Shown: positions 13,046-25,835 of the stretch, piece after piece
Position numbering within the stretch: position 1 is the first letter of the stretch
Layout of the letters: each line of letters opens with the position of its first letter
Assembly: GCA_963969595.1 (NCBI GenBank)
Contig: OZ018410.1
Location: forward strand, 35,693,413-35,757,412
Length of the DNA: 64,000 nucleotides
Source: Neckera pumila
Lineage: Eukaryota; Streptophyta; Bryopsida; Hypnales; Neckeraceae
Direction: 5' to 3'
Made by a program: the position numbers and the translations under genes
Notes under the pieces: generated by a model
Databases searched by the model: none
Seen by the model: the letters and a program-made list of their open reading frames with translations, nothing else
What the model was told of the DNA's origin: nothing

Positions 13046-13281
13046 CTCCCTCAGTCCCACTGAAAACCTCCGAATTGGTTCAGGGTTTGTACCACTAAAC
13101 CGCTTCATTTATTGATTTTGATCATTGAACAAGTGATCGAGAATACAAATCACATGTATGTCTATTTCACACTCTGTTTCACATTGCTTTTCAACAATGA
13201 ACGATCAAAATCAATAAATGGAATCCTTTTAGTGGTACAAGCCCTAAATTATTTTGGAGTTTTTTAGTGGGACTGAGGGAG
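13046..13281. mobile_element. Stowaway-like MITE (Tc1/mariner type), 236 bp
   Basis: The ends are inverted repeats: CTCCCTCAGTCCCACT at 13046 and AGTGGGACTGAGGGAG ending at 13281, flanked on both sides by TA (13044-13045 and 13282-13283). TA duplication with a CTCCCTC terminus is the Stowaway hallmark. The interior is also largely palindromic, with AATCAATAAATG... pairing with CATTTATTGATT. It has no coding capacity. Confidence 0.85.
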
Positions 13282-13398
13282 TATTTGAATTTAATTGGAT
13301 TAGTGTGAGATTCACTAATTGTTTTGTATCACTCTTTGAAAATTTGACCCCTGTAACGCTGCCACAGATAGTAAGTGTCCAATGAATGACAAAGAATT

Positions 13399-13830
13399 TA
13401 TATAGTGCAATATAAAGTAATTAAAGAAAATCTTTATGTCATAATTCTTACAAAACCTTTGAAAGATGAAAGATAACCTTTGAAAGATGAAAACATTGCA
13501 ATAAAAAAAAATTAATCAAGTGAACAATGTAAGTAGAATCTTCACATTTGAATATGTAGAGCAACGCTAGCGGTTGGTGCTTCTTTATTCTTTATATATC
13601 ACATTAAAAAAAGACATGGAATTTATCTATAGTTTTGTTGTCTAAAAAGTTTCTTTGAAATTTTTTTAGAAGTATATATTTGATTTTCAAATATTTCATG
13701 AAAAGAATACATAATATATAATTGAAAGTATCCTATGTCTATTACAAAAGCAATTGAATTTCTATAATATTATTCAAAATTGAATTGTGATATTATAGAG
13801 GTCATTGTGATTTTAGTAGTATGATGATGC
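13399..13830 (+). repeat. Dispersed ~430-bp repeat, copy 1
   Basis: Nearly collinear with 61301-61714 in the same orientation. Shared blocks run from TATAGTGxAATATAAAGTAA through TAGAAGTATxxATTTGATTTTC to GTGATATTATAGAGGT and TTTTAGTAGTATGATxATGC. This copy carries a short internal duplication, CCTTTGAAAGATGAAA twice, near 13,455-13,490. No ORF. Class unknown; a solo fragment of a larger transposon is possible. Confidence 0.8.
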
Positions 13831-14199
13831 ACATTGTATCAAAAAGGATGGTTTTTGTGGAGACCAGTCTGTCCTTGTGGGATTAATGACTTTGTGGCAA
13901 TAACAGGGCAAAGAAGCTTTCTTCTTCTTCTCACCAAATATAAATACAAATATTTGCAATAAAAGAAATGCAATATAAAATAGTTAGAATATTTTGTATT
14001 CATTGAATTGGCTAGAGTATTTACTACACCACTTCAATAAACCAGATATTATCAATTATTGTAATTATTTGTTGACTATGGTAATTATAAGAGGCTACAA
14101 CAATTTTCATCCTTGAAGTTTAATGTAACAAGGCTTTTTACCAAAGGATTGGAATAGATTTCAAACATGCATAGATGGTAAAAAACTATCACATTTTAG

Positions 14200-14705
14200 G
14201 ACAATGAAAAAAAATGAAAAAAAAAAAGTTTTTAAAATGAATGATAATTGTATAAACTTGTACTAGACTACTAAGGGAATGTGTGGAGAAAAATTTAGAA
14301 ACTTTGACCACATGGATCGAAAGATTATAGCCTTTGGAGTTACAAAAAGGATTATTTCTTGACCTTGCCCTATAGGGTTAGCAAACTCTCACTCCTAAAT
14401 TGAGATTTTTGTGTTGCATATGGGGGTGTTTTTACAATTGTATCCTGTATCATATTCGCTACTTACCTGACAAATTTCATAGATAGAACATTCAAGAATT
14501 TTGCACATTTTGCCCAAAGTTTGCTTGCTTTGCCTAAAAAAACTTTCAGCAACATAACATTTGATTCAGGTACCCAATTGGAAAAAAATAATATTCCCAC
14601 CATAAGGATATATGTCCACACCTTGTTTCAAAATTCCAAAAAAATCATTCAAAATTAGATTCATAGGAACCTACCCCAAATTTCACTTGGTCCTTTAGGG
14701 GTTAA
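14200..14705 (+). mobile_element. Partial TTAA-ended element (right end intact)
   Basis: It ends with CCTTTAGGGG-TTAA at 14692-14705. Its interior (AAAATTTAGAAACTTTGACCACA... and the Gly-Leu-poor AT-rich middle) follows the order seen in the complete copies near 48.9, 58.3 and 60.3 kb. I could not place the left end. Confidence 0.5.
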
Positions 14706-14789
14706 ATTTATTCTTTTGAATGGAAAAATATTCTTCTCATCCATATTCTGCACGTTCCAGCATGTCCAAAGATATAAACTTCATCACTG

Positions 14790-14999
14790 CAGTGAAGATC
14801 CTTTTCTGCAGACTCCAAAGCAAATGAAATAATAACCCGTGCAGTGACGATCCCTTTCTGCAGATTCCAAAGCAAATGAAATAAAAACCCGAGCAGTAAA
14901 GATTCCTTTCTGCAGACTCCAAAGCAAATGAAATAAAAACCCGAGCAGTGAAGATCCGTTTCTGCAGACTCCAAAGCAAATGAGATAAAAAACCGTGCA
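14790..14999. repeat. Four tandem copies of a 52-bp unit
   Basis: Units start at 14790, 14842, 14894 and 14946, each with the core TTTCTGCAGACTCCAAAGCA followed by AATGAAATAAAAACCCG. Because 52 is not a multiple of three and the unit lacks stops on the - strand, all three - frames stay open and give ORFs of 75-136 codons. These are artefacts, not genes. Confidence 0.92.
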
Positions 15000-15677
15000 T
15001 GTAGAAGCCACAAGAGCATCGTGTTGAGCACAAATGGCATCTTGTAAGGAACCGTAAGTCCGGTATTCAAGAATCTCATGGCTTTCTCCACAACAGCACA
15101 GTGCACAGAACTACTCAACCGATGGTAGAATCCGTGACTGGTGCTAAATTACAGTGGCCACGGTGGCTACAAAAATATGAAGTGTTTGGCCTAAACTCGA
15201 ACCGACAGGACAATGTTGGCGACTCCAGTGCGTCCAGCCGAAGGCAAGACAAAATCTGATAACCAGAACCGATGTAAAGATTCCTGAGGAAACTCACGTC
15301 CTCGGCAATCATCAACAGCAATCATTCCTGCAGATGCAAATCTCGAAATCACAAAATGAAAAGCCTGCTTTTCGACGAAGACTTTCTAACGCAGCTCAAA
15401 GAAAACCGTGTTTCAAGACCCTCGACCAGAATTTGTCACTCTAGTACTCGATATCCACAGGAACCAAAGGTTTGAGTCAACGAGTACATTGAAACACCTG
15501 AAGTGAAGCACAATTGCATGTCCTGCTTCTGACGAGCTCTTACTTTGAGTCCTGAAGACGTAACACAGCCCCTCTTTAGAGGATGAAGTATCTACATGGG
15601 AACCTTCTCTTTCTGAGCAGAATCACATACCAGTATTTGACGCAATAGGAAAGAGTGATTACAAAAAATAGGCAGCG

Positions 15678-18600
15678 TCAAGAACCCAAGCAGAGGTTGT
15701 ACATATGACTTGCTGGTTCCCGGCCAATCCTCTTCAAACCTTCAAACTGTCGCCGACTACCAAGGAACTCAACCCGCAGCATTGGGACATAACCAAGCTC
15801 GTCAACCTCTTTCGAGGTGTACACTGTTCGCAGTCGATCAGCATGCTTGGAATCCGTGTGAATTGCAGCATCGATGTCATCTGGTGACATGTATTCCTAA
15901 TCCATAAAAAGATCATGTGAGCTACAAGGTTCCGTCAAGAATGGGCAATAAGGGAAAGATGCAGAATATATTCAGGATTCTTGCAAAATATTATTCGATT
16001 ACTACCTCCGTCACACAAAACATCATCGCTCGAACAAACTTTGTAGATGAATATTTTTGGGATAAATTCAATTCCCCAGATTAATGGCTGAAGAACATTC
16101 CAAGCCTAGGGATGTGACTCCACGGACAATAATGCCAACAAAGCAGCGAAGGTTTATGATATTATACAGCTGCAAAAAATTACCTGATAAAAAGAGTGAA
16201 TCAACTCAAGAAGTTTCTCCCTACAGAACCCTCCTTCGCTATAAAATGTTCGAGAAGAAGGACCCAACTCAGAAAAACGGTCGATGGGAAATAATATTGT
16301 CAAAAAGGCACCTCTGAACACAATCTCCCGCATTTCACTACACATGGACATTCATTAATTGTTAGACGTGGCATATAGAAAGGACCCCACAAAGAGGTAG
16401 AAATAAACAGTTCCCTGATATCGCATCCAGGTGTCTCGATTTTCAGACAGAGTTTCTATCACATGTCCAAACGCGAAGGTCTATTTGAGACGTCTTTGTA
16501 ACATTTTTCATCCAACCAACCCTACAATGTGTGAGCTTGATTGATTTACCTTTCACTCAAAGCCCTTGTGTAAAATTCCTTGTCGAAGACTTTGTTCCCA
16601 GGCTCCCGATAATGACCATTGTCATCCTCGTAACCATTTTCCGGTTCATCATTTTCAACGATAACCTTGCCTGAGCTATCCGTGTATACTTCCGCAGCTG
16701 TAGGTGTGTCCGTCACAACCCAACATATGGAGTCCAGGAGGGAAGATGGTGTGATGGGTTGAGGAAGGGTCCTACATGGCTGTGTAAATGTTACAGTCAG
16801 GTAACGGATATGTAGAAAAAAAGGGAAAGTTGTACCAAAAGTCTTATATTTGCAACACATAACCATTGTCAGGAGTAGAATACATTAAAAGGAAAGATTT
16901 GAACATGCGCCAGGTTCATTGCGCACAGATTTCTTCTGGATAACTTATGTGCAATTACAAGTTCAAAGAGAATGGTGCAGATTCCCGAAAAGTTTCTACA
17001 GATTTACCTGCATTCGAGGACCTCGTCTCCGGCGCACTCCTGCCTTTGCTGCCATGGCCTTCTCTTGACGATCTTGCAAGTGATCGTCTGCTGTTCTGGC
17101 ATTGGCAGGCCTTCCATTGGAGTTGATAGAACCCTGACACAGAGCATGCACAGTCTCCTCCAGTGAGATGGGGGTCAACCTAATAATGAACTATAATGAG
17201 TCTCAACTATAAGTTACTTTCATTTTTACGCATCACAGAACAGAAGCAGACCACTTGTATTGATTTGGAGGTTAAGAACTGGTTAACTATAAGATTCCAC
17301 TAATGTAAGAATTTTTATCACCGAAATTACCAAAATTTCTAGGCAACAACTGCTCTAATAATGTACAGTCTAAAGGACTCCCACAACATCAAGTAAGAAA
17401 CACATACAACGAACCTTAGGCAGGGAACCACTGTCCTTTCCAAATAGAAGAAGATCAGCCACATTTCTCGCAAGATCGGCTGAATATTGAACACATCGTA
17501 ATGGGAAACCATCCCGAGCAGAAAGAACCCACATAGGCTGCAAAGGATGGTACACGTTACGCATTAGCATGTTCCTCTAATTAAAACTCCTGAAGGGGCA
17601 CTACCACTTACAAATATTATACTATGCTTTCAAAATGAAAACATAAGTATTTACTTAAATAATTAAGGAACAGGTGCTCTGGAGCTCTGACATATTCACC
17701 ATTATCAGAGAGGTACAGCTTCTTCCTAGCACACGTGTGACAAAAGATGATGTCTAACCAATGTTCAATACAACACGCTCGTCAATTGAAAGAAAAGAAG
17801 AATATTTAGCGTGACTGTATGTTGAAAACTTTGGGTTTGAATGAAACAAAGATACTTCCTGACGCCGAGGTTTTTTTTATGAAAGTTCCACGGAAAAAAA
17901 CATAGGAGAGTTACTTACAGAGACAAGATGAAGGTTGAGACCAATGTATTTGGGAAGAGAGTTTGGATCACAAACAACATGAGTCGTGTTGTTGTTCTTG
18001 GACCAGACCTCCACACAAGTTGCACCCCATGAATCGACTGCCTCTAGAACCTGCAAATATCTATGTCAGTAGACATAAGTATGATTCCTATATTAAATTC
18101 AAAGACAATGATTGTAGAGACTAAGTTCAAAACAGGCTATCACAATAAATATAACGAGGTTACTTATAGGACAAATCAGTTGCACGAAAACAACGCTAAT
18201 ACAAACATATGGAAACCTCAAGGACCATAAAAACTGCTCAACTTACCTTAGCTTGCAGATCATCTGAGAGATCTGGATCTATGTAAAACCTAGCCCCTGA
18301 AAGAGCTGTATTCGTGTTTGACGTCTGGATTGTACGAGTAGAGTGTGGCGTTCGTGGCGTGCTTGCTGAAGTTTTTATTGACCCTCCAGAGCTCTTTGGT
18401 TTTGATACGCTATTGTTCTGCCTGTAAGTAGTTCTCATGTCGCAATTAGCCGGCATGCACGAATTTTGCCAGCTGCTACTGGCAATCGCGTCGGAGAATT
18501 TTTCAGGAGCAAACGCATCCGGGATACTCTTTTGTACGCTGTATAGATCTTCGTCTAAGCGCTCTGCGAAACAAGGACGAAAAATTTAGTGGGGAACTTG

Positions 18601-19964
18601 CGATCGTGAGGCATCTGGGTAGCCACGACACTACTTCTAACCTTCACAACTAAGCGTATGGGAATATTCTGAGCTAAGCAAAGATAGTAGAGACGAAAGG
18701 TCTTTCAGTTGTGAAAAAAGACTCGGCTATGATCAAAGCTTCATGCCGGAAGACGCTGGGAGAAAAACCTCAGAAAAAAACAAAAAGAGACACTTTCAAA
18801 GAATTTTTTTGAAAAAGAGTTCAGCGAGGGTATTATGAGGCATACCAAATTGTTTTGCAGAATTTAAGAACCACGGCAACGTGACAACATATAAGCCTCT
18901 GTGCAATCCATGCTTCAGAGCATGCTCAAATTTTCGACCGCTGCAACTGTGCATGAAGTCAAGGAAGCTATCGACTTTCCAAAGTAATCAAGTGAAAAGT
19001 TCTGATAATCTGTGACTCAACATGACGAACTTTCTTGTATCCAAAAGAGCTAAACTTATGAAGAACCTAATGTACTGTCAGATGATGTCTACAGATGAGC
19101 TGCGAAAAAATGCTCATCAAAGCCACAAAGTCTCTGCAATAATAAGCAATACATAATGCAGTAGCAGACTCAAAAGGATATTTGAACAACAAGATGAGTG
19201 CAGTTCACGTGAAGGTCTGGGCTGTACTGGCCACCCATACGTTCAGTCATCATTTGCACTTGTTTGCGGGCCTCTGCACTCCACAGCCAATTCAGCGGGC
19301 TCTTTCAGAATGTATCACAAGGGCACACATCAGTGTGTCAATGCTGCCACTTGCACTCTAGAGCCATCTCGACAAGACAACATAGATGTGAGGCATGCGT
19401 CTTAGACCTGCAACTTAACATTTATTTGAAGTAAACACTGCAGTTGATTTACAATTAACGAAATATTCATTAAGCTCGCCGATACACACTAACACCCCGG
19501 TGCGAAGCTTCCCAGCATTTCACCAGGGAGTCCAACACAACCATCGCATTAGTGATGCTTGCGCTCAATGCACTCTCTAGTAACAAGAACTTAACACTCA
19601 TTCTGAAGACACAGCGAAAGACATTAAGGACTAGAAGTAGACGGAAAAAAACGTTTAAAAAATGAGTTGTAATATAGCGGGGACGTCAATTTCATTCGAA
19701 TAGGTTCTTACAGAAAAACAAGCAGACGATTCAACTACAGTTACCGACAAATAGAATCAGGAATTTTCTCATTAAATGGAAAGTCGTGAAGAGATCATCA
19801 CCTTTCGAAAGGCCAGTCACACATATTACAAGCCCTGCAAACGGCTTTTCACTGAACACATCCGTCGAGAGACGAGCCAAACCTTCAAGCGCAGCTGTGT
19901 GCTCCCTGCTCGGCGCTCCATAACGAGACGAGGACGGAGAATGAGACGGCGACGTTGACCTCAT
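15678..19964 (-). CDS. Two-BRCT-domain DNA-repair-type protein, 10 exons
   Basis: Exons (- strand order): 19802-19964, 19182-19273, 18846-18948, 18247-18563, 17919-18050, 17415-17537, ~17008-17157, 16550-16779, 16184-16313, 15678-15896; phases agree and sum to 552 residues. BRCT 1 spans about residues 42-119: FAGLVICVTGLSK, then GGQYSPDLHVNCTHLVVQ, then GRKFEHALKHG and YVVTLPWF with the conserved Trp. BRCT 2 is about 207-300: GARFYIDPDLSDDLQAKV, the TCVEVWSKNNNTTHVVCD block and PMWVLSA. A basic RRRRGPR stretch precedes a conserved C-terminal region (PITPSSLLDSICW, FLTILFPIDRF, AIHTDSKHADRLR). This order matches the plant BRCT protein family of Arabidopsis AT4G03130. BRCT pairs bind phosphoproteins in DNA-damage responses, so a nuclear role is expected. 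Intron 2 is U12 AT-AC. The acceptor of exon 7 is the least certain junction. Confidence 0.88.
18949..19181 (-). other. U12-type AT-AC intron (intron 2 of the BRCT gene)
   Basis: Read on the - strand, the intron begins ATATCCTTTT, the U12 5' splice-site consensus. It contains TTCCTTGAC at 18958-18966, a perfect U12 branch-point match, and ends in AC ten bases after the branch adenosine. No GT-AG pair gives a continuous reading frame here, while the AT-AC pair joins CTHLVVQ to SCSGRKFEHALKHG in phase 0. The flanking BRCT 1 sequence fits the family only with this intron removed. Length 233 bp. Confidence 0.92.
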
Positions 19965-22900
19965 TGTCCCTGAACCTTCCGTGACGCCGCAAGATGATAA
20001 TTCCCTCTAAAAGCATTCCTAAGCAAATCTTCACAGTCAAGCTGCTACTGCCTCAGCATCTGCATCCTCTTTATTCCCTTCCATATTCACTTGGCTCCAA
20101 ATGTGCGCGCCCTCGCTCACGACACTGAACTCCCTCTCCTTAGCAACGATCTTAACTCTTTTTCAATTAACCTAAACCACACCGACATCCAAATCAAAAC
20201 CTCGACTGCAAAACCGACTCTCTTTCTCAATACGAACAAAACCGAAGAGCCTTCTCGTAAACGCCTAAGTATCGTTCTTGATGATTCGAAGTCCCACTCG
20301 CCGAGCAATCCAACCGAGAACAATGCAATCTAGTTCCGCTTCATATGAAAACACAGCGTCCTCTCCACTCCGTTCATTTTACAAACTTTTCAAACACCCT
20401 TCAAACACCCGCCATTTCTACCACAAGTTGCCAAAACTTCTTCACCCTTCCAGGTCTCTCACTCACCGAGCAATCCAAATCGAGAACAATGCACATCTAA
20501 TAACTTGCGTCCACTTCCGATACGACAACACGCCGTCCGTTTTTTAGCCTCCGAACACTTCAAGCACCTGCCATGACTATCACGAGTGACCAAAACGGGC
20601 GTTGCGAAGCTGAAACTGTCCGGATTCTCGCGCTCCAAGGGATCCTACGCCACTGAAGAGCTACCAAAATCGGTCGGAAAGGAAAACCTCGAGCAATTTC
20701 CTCACGATTCGATGTGTCCCGGCCCGAGTGTCAACGTCCCGTAAATTCAAACAGCCCGTTGGTCGATAGTGAGAACGATAGCTGCTGCTTTCCTCCGACC
20801 TACCTGCCCCTTTCTTCGGAGGACCCCCTTTCTTCGATGAATGGCTGCGCTCGGTTGAGACCCGGAATATTAGTCTCCTGGTTCCGGATATCGGCATGAG
20901 GCTCTGCAGGCACACCAGTACTAGACAAAGCAGTCCTGATCTCGTATGTAAACTACAGTAATTGATTTAAACTTTTGACTTTTTACCCGTCTTTACTATT
21001 TTGAACTAAAAAACATAACTTATCATTTGTCCGTGAGTAAATAATGGCACCAGTGAGTGCATTGCAATGCTGTACGTCCAATAATAACAAGAGGAGCCTT
21101 AGCACATTTATTTGAGATCTATAAATGGGTTAAAAAACTCAAAGATTACTTTGAGATTACTTTGGGATTACTTTTGGTTGAGTAAATGATACAATCATTT
21201 GAAATCTTTATTTCGATCCATTAATTAATAACTCTGGGTCTTCAATTAGATGAAGAGGAGGTTTTGCATTGACAGGAATTGACTTACATCTGGGGTGGGT
21301 ACACCCACTGATATTGCACCATGCCTAAAACTGCCATTATCACTCCTTGTACATTTCCAAAATTAATATGTACATATATGGAAGAAACGATTTCAAAACT
21401 TCCACCACAAGAAACTCATATTATATTCAAATGTTGCGTTCCTTGGTGCATTGGAACCTCTTTTCACTTGCCAACAAGAAAATATGAAGATTTGATTAGT
21501 CTAATAACAGTAATTAGGCACAAAAGTAAAAAGTGCCAATTTTGGAGGTATGGGTATAATTCATGGAGATACCACTATAGGGTACATAATAGAAAGCACA
21601 TCCATTTGTAATATTTTTAATTTTGAATGGATAAAATTATTGCAAATCACCCCCAAAAAATAGGATGATACTGCAACATCTAGACAATGTACATACAATT
21701 GGATGAATTAATTGTATTTTCATTTGTTATGATGCATATATTTTGATGTAAATAGTTTCATGACCCTTGTCAAGATTGCAAAATATATTAGCTTTAATTT
21801 GAAATTTGAAAATCAAATCCCTATTCTTGGTGACTAATATAACAATATTTTGCAGTGAAGTTCAAGTGTTAATGACATGTAAAAAAAACTATTATTCAAC
21901 TTGTAATTCTCAAGGCAATCAATGTCTTTAATATAAGGAAAAGGTAATATGTTCAAAAATATGTTAAACAAGAATGGATTGTACAACAATCCAATCATAC
22001 AAGATATATCAAAAGGCAATGGTTGAGAATTTTGCAAAACTTCAAAGCTCAATTAAGCATTGTAATTTTTGGTTTTAATTTTAATAAGCTAAGAAAATGT
22101 AGAAAATGAACTTAAATTCTAGTTCTGAAAATCTAACAATAATTTGAAGTTTTTTTTTAAAATTATAAACAAAATTTATAGAAGAGTATCCAAATATCTC
22201 CAACTATCTTTTTGTACTTCTTTGAGTGGATAGACTTCCTCATTGATTAAGCCTTACAAATTGTATCAACTTCAAAAGGCCAAATTCTTCCAAAGGCTTG
22301 ACTTATTGGTTGAAATTTCAACATATAAATAGTTTCATGATCCCAATCAAGATTCATAAAGTTACATTACCTTTGCTTGTGAAAATCCTTCATTCAAAGA
22401 CTAATATAATATTATTCTGAAACAATGAAGTTTAGGTCTTATTAGATTCCAAGCATTTGAAGATCATGCAATATAATGTTGCTTAATTTCAAAAGATTAG
22501 ACTATCACTCTTCTTTTTTCCAAGCATGAGTTAGACGCCCTTTAATTTGTGTTTTTTTAGGTAGCTACACCTAAAATCAGTTCCTTTCAAAAATTGACCC
22601 CTAATTTCTATCATTCACAAATTTTTTTTCCTACTCATTATTTCCTACTTTCTTTCTTGGGATCATGAAACTAAAATTTAACTCCATTATTAGTGAGAGT
22701 CTAAGGTTGGTTTTTGATATATCTATTTTCATTACCTTAAAATCTCATAATTTACATTCAAACAGTGTCCAAAATTGTTCTAAGGTATTTAGGATCCCTT
22801 TTTACTAATGACTACCAATAAGATCCCACATTATTCTTTCAATATAATAATGAAAACATATTGAATTGCTTATTCGATTGCTTTTAAGTGTGTTGCATTA

Positions 22901-25636
22901 ACTCCTAAAAGACCAACATGCATTTTTGGGGCTAGACAAATATTTTGGGTTGATACGTGGGATTGGAGATTTTCATATTTTTGGGCCCAAATTATAATAA
23001 AAGGTGGAGACGAGGAATATCTTTCATATGCACTAAATTCATGACATTTAGAAATATGGGTCAAAAGTTATGGCCTTATATATTACTTTTTTGTAAAGGG
23101 GCAGTCCGGGCAGATAATCACTTTTTTCATAAACAAAAATTTATGAGGATTTTTTGTTTGCGGGCAATTATGGATTCTCTACTCTAAATAAACTTTGAAG
23201 TCCTTCACCGTACTAAATTTTCAATACTTTTTGAAAAAAATAAAATTATAGGATGTAGATTGTTTATTACAACATTTCAACCATTGGGATTGGCATTTTT
23301 CAATTCCATAACTAAATTCTTAACGATTTAGTATTTTGAACCATTCTCTACTTCATTCTACTTACTATTTGTTTCCTATATGTTGTACAATTCCTAATAA
23401 TCTAAAAAATTTCAAGCATGTAGCCAACTTGTCTAGGAAAAAGAATCCAAAGAAGCACCACCATTTTGGACATTTTTCATGGAAAAGTGAGCTTGTGAGG
23501 TGCAGCTGCCCTGTTCTTTGCTCAACCAAAAAATTGATTTCAATGAGTTTGAATGCTTATATCTTGCAATTCACGTGGTGGAAATTTCTGAAATTTTTAC
23601 CAAATGTTTTCAAGTCAGCATACTAAAGATCCTATAGTTACATGTTTCAAAAAATGTTCCTTTTCAAAAATTTGGTACTTATATTTAAAATGGCAATTTT
23701 TGAACTTTTTTAGCGAAAACATATTCATGGAACTTTAGGGGTTAAACTTAATCAACATTCACTTACCTAGTGGATAGCCATGAGGAAAACCAAAAATCTC
23801 TTTGAAGCAAGGTATAGATCTTGTTGCTTTGTCTAAAGTTTATACGGTTAAAAGTGAATAGTGAATAGTATATAACATTCTTAATCGGGTCTAATACCTC
23901 CCCCCAGGTGGAGGTATACCTCCCCCCCCAAGATACCTGGGGGGAGATTTAAGTTAAAAGGCTAAACAGTACCATTGGTCCATCAGTCTCTGTATGTCAG
24001 AGATATTTTGCTTCATTGGCTACAAGGGCTGGGGGGACTCGACTCTGGAGGGAGCAAAAGAGAACCCTCTAGCGAATGTTAATAATGTTATGGTACTTTG
24101 ACTTTGCAACCTAAATGAAGTGCTTGGCAAGCCATAACCTATAATTGAAGTGGATTCAATAAACTGAAACATTCCCAAAAAATACAAAAGCCACTTTTTG
24201 TCATCAATTCTTTCAAAACCAAGATTGAGGGATTTGGCATGTTGGTTAATTCTTTAAGTCCTAGAGTTGTTTTGGTCTAAGCAAAAATATAGACAAAGTC
24301 TTTAGCAAATGTGGGATTGTTGAGGATAAAAGAGTTGAAGTAAAAAAGCCATAACCATACCAAATTGGAAAATGAGTGATAGACAATGGGTTTGCAAAAT
24401 ATGAGGACAATTCATCAGTGGTATCGCAAGAGTTTAGAGTTTCTTGATAATGTATACAACATTGTTTACATTGACGTACAAAAAATGCGGAAATACATCC
24501 TTGTTGCACTGATAGCCTCATAAAAAAATTCATTCAAGAACCTTTGGATTCGATAGACATTGCTTTCATGATTCATGTATATCAATAAACTCAGGTTATA
24601 AATTATTTCTATTTTTCTCACTTTAGAAACTAGTTTGTAGTTGCAAGGGACTTTAAAGAGTCAAGAATTAAAAATCAGTGTCCATTTGTCAAGGCACCCA
24701 CTTCCTCCTAGAGATCCAGAGGCTTAGCTTATTGGTTGAATTTTCAACATGTGACAATGAGACATTCAATCTTCTACTTCTTGGTAAGAATTTGGAGGAA
24801 CATCTAGCCTTGTTAAATATGTAGGGGTTGTCACACCTTCTTCAATAATGCTTTCTCGATAACCCCTATAAGAGCATCTCCACTCTTGCCCTAGAGAGGG
24901 TCCCTTGAGTTGGCGTACGTTGAGCCCAAGCTTGTTTTCGTCCCCTACTACAACCACGGGAAAACAAGCTGCTTGATTGCAATAGTCCGGAAATTGCTCA
25001 CTTCTCTTACAATCCACACCTTTTTGTCAGAGAATCTTTGTATGACGTCTTTGCACACTAGACTTGGGTTGGTGCCAAGCAGTAAACAGTGCCGCACAAT
25101 GAATCGTAACAGAAAATTATTTGAAAATTCCAGAAATCAAGGAACAAATATAGAAAATCACAATTTGAGTGGGGCTTGAGTGCGGGTATGGATGAATGGG
25201 GAAGTACTCAGTGAAGACCACATTTTTTTTCATATTGGGAGCCTGCCAAAGGTACACTAATGATGGTATTTTGTGTTACCCACACTACTTGCTTTCAAAA
25301 TGTTATAACTTGTTACTCTTGATGAGTATTTTTACCAAGAGCATAGGTATTGATTGATATGCTCTAAAGTTGTGGTTCTCAATGAATCTCATTGGTAGTT
25401 ACCATCAATAGTGTAGTGTTGATTTTTCAGAGCAAGATGTGATCAATTGAGTGATTGATCAATGACGCTCTTTTTGCGTAATCCAGGATTCCAGGCGTCC
25501 ACAGCAAGAGGTCTACTTCCTTCCCTTCAGTTTGGCCCAATTCTGGTGCTCCAACCTTCCGACCTTCCAGCAATCACCCACTTGTAGGCTGCGTCAATTT
25601 TTGATAGGATACATTATGAACTAATCCCCCCACTGT
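19965..25636. other. Spacer with fragments of repeats, no gene
   Basis: This begins with the 5' flank of the BRCT gene. ORFs at 20091-20333 and 20278-20547 are unsupported. Repeat content: a GGTGGGTAC-family copy at 21294-21560; an isolated right end of the TTAA family, CTTTAGGGG-TTAA, at 23733-23745; and a short C-run palindrome (CTCCCCCCAGGT...ACCTGGGGGGAG) at about 23,898-23,947. Phrases near 24,045-24,090 (GGAGGGAGCAAAAGAG..., AATAATGTTATG) recur at about 26,970-27,016, marking another uncharacterised repeat. Confidence 0.5.
21294..21560 (+). mobile_element. GGTGGGTAC-ended MITE family, copy 1
   Basis: About 265 bp, similar throughout to copies at 56917-57181 (opposite), 61973-62238 (same) and 62649-62924 (opposite). 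Shared internal phrases include TGTACATxTCCAAAAT, CAAATGTT, TTGGAACCTC, TCACTTGCCAA and TTAGGCAC. The right end in this copy is decayed. The 96-codon ORF at 21321 is a chance frame in the repeat. Confidence 0.65.
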
Positions 25637-25835
25637 GTCAGTGTTGTTGCAATATTGTTTGACAGAGCCTGCATTCCAGTAAAGAAACTTTACTATTATA
25701 GTACTGACAACAATACCGCAATAGTATAGTTTTTATGGACCCACTGAAACTATACTGTTGCAATACTGTCTCAGTACTGTAATAACAAAGTTTCTTTATT
25801 GGACGGCGGGCCCTATGAGACAATACTATTTCAAT
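25637..25835. repeat. Foldback element with ~55-bp inverted arms
   Basis: AGTAAAGAAACTTT... at about 25,677-25,731 pairs with ...AAAGTTTCTTTATT at about 25,746-25,800 around a 14-bp loop (TTATGGACCCACTG). Weaker pairing extends outward on both sides (CAATATTGTTTGACA with TGAGACAATACTATT). It could be a MITE or a hairpin RNA source. No coding capacity. Confidence 0.7.

Noticed and set aside
14708..15118. Three overlapping - strand ORFs of 75-136 codons with LLWSLQK-like repeats
   Set aside because: All three frames are open because a stop-free 52-bp unit (not divisible by three) is repeated four times; the peptides repeat in every frame and match no family.
19141..19200. GT donors in CTTGTTGTTCAA for BRCT exon 2
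   Set aside because: They would give the wrong phase with every AG acceptor near 18,950; the AT-AC pair fits phase, consensus and protein alignment.
20091..20547. Overlapping ORFs upstream of the BRCT gene
   Set aside because: Both strands and frames are open for similar lengths and there is no motif; more likely the promoter and leader region of the BRCT gene.
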